10,022 bases of DNA, taken from positions 1-10,022 of the forward strand of contig JALTEL010000151.1 of NCBI GenBank assembly GCA_027073945.1, in the 5' to 3' direction. Source of the stretch: Caldifarciminota bacterium. GTDB lineage: Bacteria > WOR-3 > Hydrothermia > UBA1063 > CAJXJZ01. The notes beneath the pieces were generated by a model that saw only the letters and a program-made list of their open reading frames with translations, ran no database searches and was not told the DNA's origin. Positions 6,552-10,022 of the stretch are shown piece by piece. How positions within the stretch are numbered: position 1 is the first letter of the stretch; every line of letters begins with the position of its first letter. The position numbers and the translations under genes are program-made.

Positions 6552-7723
6552 TTTACGTGTATGAAGACAACAAGCATCAGAATTTTTATCCCATCTCAGC
6601 TTCAAGGCCTATATGGGATGTACGTTTGGGAGCGTATACAATAGCCCGGAAATGGAAGATGATATCCAGGCAGGCGATTACTTTTAAGACAAGGGAGTAT
6701 CTTTCCGCCCTGTTTGAGACTGAAGAGGCGACAGAAACCAGTCCCGATGAGCAGGGTATATTCATAAATGCCAGACTTATTCCGACTCATGAGGTATATG
6801 AACAGATAAAAGTACTTAAAGAGGGAGAGGGTATTGATTGTGGAGATGGAAATATAGCAGCGTTTAAAGATAAAATAGGTAAGAGAGAATTGCTGTCATA
6901 CGGCTGGACTCCCGAGAAGATCAGGGGAAAAACCGTGGATTGCACAATGCTCGAACATATATATGATGCCATTCGATTAAATACAGATACAATAAAAAGG
7001 GATTTCAAAAATTTCTTTAAACCGCGCATTCCTGATTTTGGCGCAACAGTGAGTGTTAAAGGCAAGGATATTTATATTGGAGAAGGAGTTGCAATAGAAC
7101 CCTATGTTGTCATTGATGCTCAAGACGGACCCGTTATAATAGAGAGTGGCACGCATATAGGTTCATTTACCGTTATACAGGGTCCTGTTTATATAGGAAA
7201 GCATAATATAATAAAACCTCATGCACATATCTATCAGGGTGTGAGCACAGGGCCTGTTTGCAAATTGGGCGGAGAAATTGAAACCTCCGTCATTCAAGGG
7301 TATTCAAACAAACAACATCAGGGTTTTTTGGGGCATTCCTATTTGGGAGAATGGGTGAATCTCGGAGCTGACACGAATACGAGCGACCTGCGTAACAATT
7401 ATGGCAATGTCAAGATAGATCTGGGCACAGGACGTTTTGAAACGAATATGCAATTTCTTGGCTCAATAATCGGAGACCACACAAAAACAGGCATAAATAC
7501 CATGTTAAACACAGGGACAATCATAGGTTTTTCCTGCAATGTTTTTGGCGGCGATTATCCTTCCAAATTCATTCGCTCTTTTACATGGGGGAAAGGGGAT
7601 ATTTACAAATTAGACAGAGCAATTGAAACAGCAAAAAAGGTCATGAAAAGGCGCAATATTGAATTTACAAATGCCCATCATGAGCTTTTTGCATTTATCT
7701 TCAGAAACAGAGAAAAGTTTTGA
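6548..7723 (+). CDS. GlmU-related sugar-1-phosphate nucleotidyltransferase/acetyltransferase
   Basis: A 391-residue protein matching my recollection of the GlmU-related family (TIGR03991 type) that is thought to replace classical GlmU in Bacteroidetes and some other phyla, making UDP-GlcNAc for peptidoglycan and LPS. The N-terminal part has the characteristic SRPIWDVRLGAYTIARKW (19-36) instead of the classical LAAGxGTRM loop. From about 165 a left-handed beta-helix of hexapeptide repeats begins (IYIGEGVAIEPYVVID, VIIESGTHIGSFTVIQG, VYIGKHNIIKPHAHI). The signature C-terminal section is NTSDLRNNYG (277-286), FLGSIIGDHTKTGI (303-316), NTGTIIG (321-327) and FTWG (345-348). It shares ATGA with the upstream lipoprotein and ends the cluster. 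Both the uridylyl and acetyl transfer activities are family inference; no GlmM or GlmS is visible nearby. Confidence 0.85.
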   Translation: MIYVYEDNKHQNFYPISASRPIWDVRLGAYTIARKWKMISRQAITFKTREYLSALFETEEATETSPDEQGIFINARLIPTHEVYEQIKVLKEGEGIDCGDGNIAAFKDKIGKRELLSYGWTPEKIRGKTVDCTMLEHIYDAIRLNTDTIKRDFKNFFKPRIPDFGATVSVKGKDIYIGEGVAIEPYVVIDAQDGPVIIESGTHIGSFTVIQGPVYIGKHNIIKPHAHIYQGVSTGPVCKLGGEIETSVIQGYSNKQHQGFLGHSYLGEWVNLGADTNTSDLRNNYGNVKIDLGTGRFETNMQFLGSIIGDHTKTGINTMLNTGTIIGFSCNVFGGDYPSKFIRSFTWGKGDIYKLDRAIETAKKVMKRRNIEFTNAHHELFAFIFRNREKF

Positions 7724-7727
7724 ATAA

Positions 7728-7934
7728 TCATTTCTGAATGTGGCCGAAAATTCCGAAGACAAGGAGCATTAATCCGAATGCAAGGTAAATGGCGATATAA
7801 AGCCAGAACTTGCCAGAATTCCCTTCCCTGACTGCTGTGGAGCCTTTCATAAAAATGCTGCCTTTATTAATGCCAACTATACTGTACACAATTAACCCGG
7901 CTCCCAGTATAATAAGTATGGTCTTAACCAGCAT
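7728..7934 (-). CDS. Small two-helix membrane protein of unknown function
   Basis: A 68-residue protein with two predicted membrane helices, about residues 3-22 (VKTILIILGAGLIVYSIVGI) and 43-64, joined by a charged loop of about 20 residues (KGSIFMKGSTAVREGNSG). I do not recognise a family. An upstream in-frame ATG at 7970 would add 12 residues, but it lies upstream of the expected transcription start and has no ribosome site; ATG 7934 has AAGGAGG eight bases before it. It has its own promoter (7956-7984), points away from the 8061 gene and ends four bases from the stop of the GlmU-related gene. That a strong promoter and ribosome site serve so short a reading frame supports it as a real gene. 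Confidence 0.82.
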   Translation of the reverse strand: MLVKTILIILGAGLIVYSIVGINKGSIFMKGSTAVREGNSGKFWLYIAIYLAFGLMLLVFGIFGHIQK

Positions 7935-7942
7935 TCTGCAAA

Positions 7943-7949
7943 CCTCCTT
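7943..7949 (-). promoter_or_regulatory. Strong ribosome binding site of the small membrane protein
   Basis: On the minus strand AAGGAGG lies eight bases before ATG 7934. It decides the start in favour of 7934 over 7970. It begins at about the predicted transcription start, giving a leader of only some 15 bases. Confidence 0.85.
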
Positions 7950-7955
7950 TTTTAA

Positions 7956-7984
7956 ATTATAAGGCATCAAGTGGGAATAGTAAA
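7956..7984 (-). promoter_or_regulatory. Promoter of the small membrane protein
   Basis: Read on the minus strand, TTTACT (7984-7979) and perfect TATAAT (7961-7956) are 17 bases apart. The -10 region is extended in the same way as two other promoters in the window: TTATAATTTA. The expected start is near 7949. This promoter is back to back with that of the 8061 gene; the two -35 boxes are 41 bases apart. Confidence 0.65.
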
Positions 7985-8025
7985 TGCTTGCTCAATAAAT
8001 CATTAAGAACAATTTTAAAGATTTT

Positions 8026-8054
8026 TTGCTTATGTTGGTGAATTGCATTATAAT
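8026..8054 (+). promoter_or_regulatory. Promoter of the DUF2207-type gene
   Basis: TTGCTT at 8026-8031, 17 bases, perfect TATAAT at 8049-8054: identical in both boxes and spacing to the rpmE promoter. The ATG at 8061 is six bases beyond the -10 box, so the transcript is expected to start at or within a base or two of the start codon. Confidence 0.75.
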
Positions 8055-8060
8055 TTATAT

Positions 8061-9314
8061 ATGCGTCTTTTATTTGATATGGCTTATGAAAATCTGGATC
8101 TTGATATTGATTTTGTTCAGGCGGTTTTAATCGCAGGAGAATATGTCATTCTTTTTATGTTGTATTTAAAAGGGTTCCGAAACTTTTACCTGTTTTTCTC
8201 GGTGTATCTGGTGCTGTCTTTTCTTATAACCTATTTTACACATAACTCGGCTAATTTCCTTGCCTCCATTATAATAAGCACGGCGGCATTCTCACAGAAG
8301 ACAACCCATGGATTCATACTCCTTGCTGTTATATACATGGCTGTGATTTACCTTATCTGGTATTTATACGGTAAGGATCCCCCCATTGGCGCTATTACTG
8401 TTCAATATAATCCCTCACAGGAGCTTGACCCATTAACTATGTCCTATCTGATTTTTGAAAGAACAGGCCCCAAGGATATTTTTTCCGCGATTTTAAATCT
8501 TGTAAATAAAGACTATATAGGCATTGAAATGCAAAAGGGTGATTTTTATCTTCACAATAAAGTTAAGGACATCAATGACGAGTCGCTGAATATGACTTCG
8601 CCTGAGAGATTTCTCATGAATAGAATATTCATGCTCACGGGTATGGAACTCATTGAAAAAGGCGTTAAACTGGATTATACTGAGTTCCCCAAAGTCGTTA
8701 GTTTGAAATACGTGCTTTCTGATGTGGTTAACTGGTTTAAGGCATTTGAAAATAATCTTGAGCAGTATCTCGTACAGCAGAATTACTATGAATTTTCTCC
8801 AGTATATCAGAAAAAGGTCTTCAGGTATCTCGGGATATTTTTTGTTGTGGTGTCATTGCTTTTTATACGTCCCTGTTTTTTATTGACCCATGCTCTATCA
8901 AACTACATATTGCCGCTTATATTTATGGGCATTGCGAGTTTTATCGCAGGTAAGTACATCACGAAAAGAACAAAAAAGGGTGTTGAGGCATACAAAAATT
9001 CCCTGGGCTACATGGAATTCGTAAAAAGAGTAGAGGAGCCAAGACTTAAATATCTCATAAGGGAAGAAAAGGCCAATGCCCATGCATTTCTCATATATGC
9101 GCTTGCACTTGGTATGATAGGAAAGATAAGGATGTTAAAGATTGTACTTTCAGGACTTTACAGCGAGATGCCATCAGGAACAAAGCAGCTATTTGCATTA
9201 TACGAGTTTATTGAAAGAGAATGGCGTAATTCTGCCAGAAAAAAGCATATGAAGCAAACCGGGGGCTCTATAGATATAATGAAATGGGATGTTCCATGGT
9301 GGGGCGCTATTTGA
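8061..9314 (+). CDS. DUF2207/YciQ-type membrane protein lacking the usual N-terminal domain
   Basis: A 417-residue polytopic membrane protein. Likely helices lie near residues 18-36, 42-60 and 84-103, then a long cytoplasmic part, then two more helices near 255-273 and 280-298. The family pattern of DUF2207 is visible: YGKDPPIGAITVQYNPSQELDP directly after the third helix (103-124), LNLVNKDYIGIEM (145-157), RTKKGVEAYKNSLGYMEFVKRVE (303-325) and YALALGMIGKI (346-356). Usual family members begin with a signal peptide and an exported beta domain; here the N-terminus is short and goes straight into membrane helices. Function of the family is unknown. ATG 8061 is chosen over TTG 8043, which lies upstream of the -10 box. 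The gene ends six bases before the convergent DUF1643 gene, with no visible terminator. Confidence 0.8.
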   Translation: MRLLFDMAYENLDLDIDFVQAVLIAGEYVILFMLYLKGFRNFYLFFSVYLVLSFLITYFTHNSANFLASIIISTAAFSQKTTHGFILLAVIYMAVIYLIWYLYGKDPPIGAITVQYNPSQELDPLTMSYLIFERTGPKDIFSAILNLVNKDYIGIEMQKGDFYLHNKVKDINDESLNMTSPERFLMNRIFMLTGMELIEKGVKLDYTEFPKVVSLKYVLSDVVNWFKAFENNLEQYLVQQNYYEFSPVYQKKVFRYLGIFFVVVSLLFIRPCFLLTHALSNYILPLIFMGIASFIAGKYITKRTKKGVEAYKNSLGYMEFVKRVEEPRLKYLIREEKANAHAFLIYALALGMIGKIRMLKIVLSGLYSEMPSGTKQLFALYEFIEREWRNSARKKHMKQTGGSIDIMKWDVPWWGAI

Positions 9315-9320
9315 TATTTT

Positions 9321-9821
9321 TCAAAACCTGAATGGCTTTGTATCTCTCCTTATGTATAGGGGATGTCTCGGATTGCCTGATTTTGTCACCCCAAGGCAAT
9401 AAGGCATACTAATTTCAGATAGGATTTTCAGAACTTCCCTGTCCCTATTTAAAAAATTTCCGTGATTGCCCCAGGCAATGATAACAAGCCTGGATTTACG
9501 AGCATATTCTTCGATAAATTTATCGTTTCTGCTGCCTATTGGCTTTTTACTTTGTTTTAAAGCTGCAGGATTTTTTGTTCTGAATGCAAAAAGGTTGGTT
9601 ACATACATGCCATCAAAGCCTGAATTCTGTGCAAATTTGATGCATGCTTTTATTGTGGGGTCATCCGTTGTTTCGTCTGCTGTGCTTGGATTTAGCAGCA
9701 CAAAATTTACAAAGTTGTTCTTATCTGCGCACCACTGTCGCATGAGCATATATCTATACTCTCTTTTTTCATCTAAAATCGCACCTGTGGTTATGCTTTT
9801 CAGTTTAAATGCAGGTTGCAT
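9321..9821 (-). CDS. DUF1643 family protein
   Basis: A 166-residue protein with the hallmarks of DUF1643, a family of unknown function: YRYMLMRQW (22-30), FVLLNPSTADETTDDPTIKA (40-59), VTNLFAFRTKNPAAL (74-88), NDKFIEE (99-105), VIIAWGNHG (113-121), LGVTKSGNPRHPLYI (143-157). The PSTAD, WG-x-HG and K-x-G-x-PRHPLY motifs are the conserved core and all are present, so the protein looks intact and of normal length. ATG 9821 gives the full family N-terminus; no Shine-Dalgarno is visible before it. It is downstream of, and on the same strand as, the RND gene 72 bases away, so co-transcription is possible but unproven. DUF1643 genes are often found scattered in accessory contexts; nothing else here suggests a mobile region. 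Confidence 0.9.
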   Translation of the reverse strand: MQPAFKLKSITTGAILDEKREYRYMLMRQWCADKNNFVNFVLLNPSTADETTDDPTIKACIKFAQNSGFDGMYVTNLFAFRTKNPAALKQSKKPIGSRNDKFIEEYARKSRLVIIAWGNHGNFLNRDREVLKILSEISMPYCLGVTKSGNPRHPLYIRRDTKPFRF

Positions 9822-9841
9822 TTAAAGCAATGGTTTGATGC

Positions 9842-9869
9842 GGTATATCTCTGAATTTAGCAAGGTCAA
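9842..9869 (-). promoter_or_regulatory. Weak candidate promoter before the DUF1643 gene
   Basis: On the minus strand TTGACC (9869-9864) and TATACC (9847-9842) are 16 bases apart, ending about 20 bases before ATG 9821. It matches the general bacterial consensus moderately but differs from the TTGCTT/TATAAT form seen at the other promoters in the window, so it could be chance. Confidence 0.25.
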
Positions 9870-9893
9870 AAGGCATATGAAGATTCTCGCATA

Positions 9894-10022
9894 TTATTGT
9901 GGATTATCCCCTTTTTTCTTAAATAGGTCTTCTAAAACACTGTAAACCACTGGTAATACATTCACTGTGAAAAAGGTATTCACTAACAAACCGCCCATAA
10001 CGCAGATGGCAAGTGACTGATG
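9894..10022 (-). CDS. RND efflux transporter, C-terminal end only (cut by window edge)
   Basis: The last 42 codons and TAA stop (9896-9894) of a gene that begins beyond the window. The translation includes QSLAICVMGGLLVNTFFTVN and then VLPVVYSVLEDLFKKKGDNPQ. The order small-residue helix, GG, (S/N)T, hydrophobic, V-x-P-V-x-Y, then a basic tail matches the last membrane helix of AcrB/CusA-type RND transporters, which export drugs, metals or other substrates from the inner membrane through an outer-membrane channel using the proton gradient. The subclass cannot be told from this piece. The tail after the last helix is short, about 15 residues. No membrane-fusion protein gene follows it in the window; it may lie upstream of the pump gene. 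Confidence 0.85.
   Translation of the reverse strand, partial: HQSLAICVMGGLLVNTFFTVNVLPVVYSVLEDLFKKKGDNPQ

Noticed and set aside
7935..7970. Twelve-residue N-terminal extension of the small membrane protein from ATG 7970
   Set aside because: It would start upstream of the -10 box at 7956-7961, and the strong ribosome site serves ATG 7934.
8020..8028. T-run at 8022-8027 as a rho-independent terminator
   Set aside because: No GC-rich hairpin precedes it; the run ends in the -35 box of the 8061 promoter.
9466..9825. 119-codon plus-strand reading frame opposite the DUF1643 gene
   Set aside because: The minus-strand product has all DUF1643 motifs; the plus-strand product matches nothing I know and has no promoter.
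9873..9895. Repeated GCATAT near the RND stop as a terminator or operator
   Set aside because: It is a direct repeat of six common bases and does not form a stable hairpin.
1..10022. CRISPR array, tRNA, rRNA, insertion sequence, prophage or defence system
   Set aside because: No regularly spaced repeats, no cloverleaf-like sequence, no transposase or integrase motifs, and no known defence gene; the genes read as core metabolism and envelope functions.

Overview
The window looks like ordinary chromosome from a diderm (Gram-negative type) bacterium with AT-rich DNA. Signs of an outer membrane are three lipoproteins with clear lipoboxes, a heptose-bisphosphate phosphatase-like HAD enzyme, a SPOR-domain protein, the end of an RND efflux pump, and an exported protein with a tail resembling the type 9 secretion (T9SS) sorting domain. 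The T9SS-like tail plus a GlmU-related enzyme of the kind known from Bacteroidetes point to the FCB group or a neighbouring candidate phylum such as WOR-3. This placement is inference; no rRNA or other phylogenetic marker gene is present, apart from a short L31 gene.

Layout. Positions 1-115 hold the promoter region of rpmE. From 116 to 7723 ten genes run on the plus strand, nearly all overlapping or spaced by a few bases: rpmE (L31), a SPOR lipoprotein, rdgB/HAM1, a gmhB-like phosphatase, an exported Asp-box protein, folP, two lipoproteins of unknown function, and the GlmU-related enzyme. (Counting these gives nine named genes; no tenth could be supported.) An internal promoter at 1864-1892 probably splits the array into 116-1878 and 1900-7723. 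A small two-helix membrane protein (7728-7934, minus) converges on the array and is divergent from a DUF2207-type membrane protein (8061-9314, plus). That gene converges on a DUF1643 gene (9321-9821, minus). The last 129 bases are the 3' end of an RND transporter gene on the minus strand.

Function. The first unit mixes translation (L31), nucleotide-pool cleaning (RdgB) and envelope functions (SPOR, heptose phosphatase). The second joins folate synthesis (FolP), envelope precursor synthesis (GlmU-like) and three exported proteins of unknown role.

Most notable signals. (1) Three intergenic promoters share the form TTGC(T/A)T, 17 bases, TATAAT, and a fourth has TTTACT with the same spacing. (2) At two of them the -10 box ends only 6-7 bases before the start codon, so those mRNAs should be leaderless, while the other two have a strong Shine-Dalgarno right after the expected transcription start. 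(3) The 584-residue lipoprotein looks like two tandem copies of a peptidase_MA-like (gluzincin) fold, both without HExxH. (4) Two genes have forced TTG starts overlapping the upstream stop codon. I saw no mobile element, CRISPR, tRNA, rRNA or defence system.
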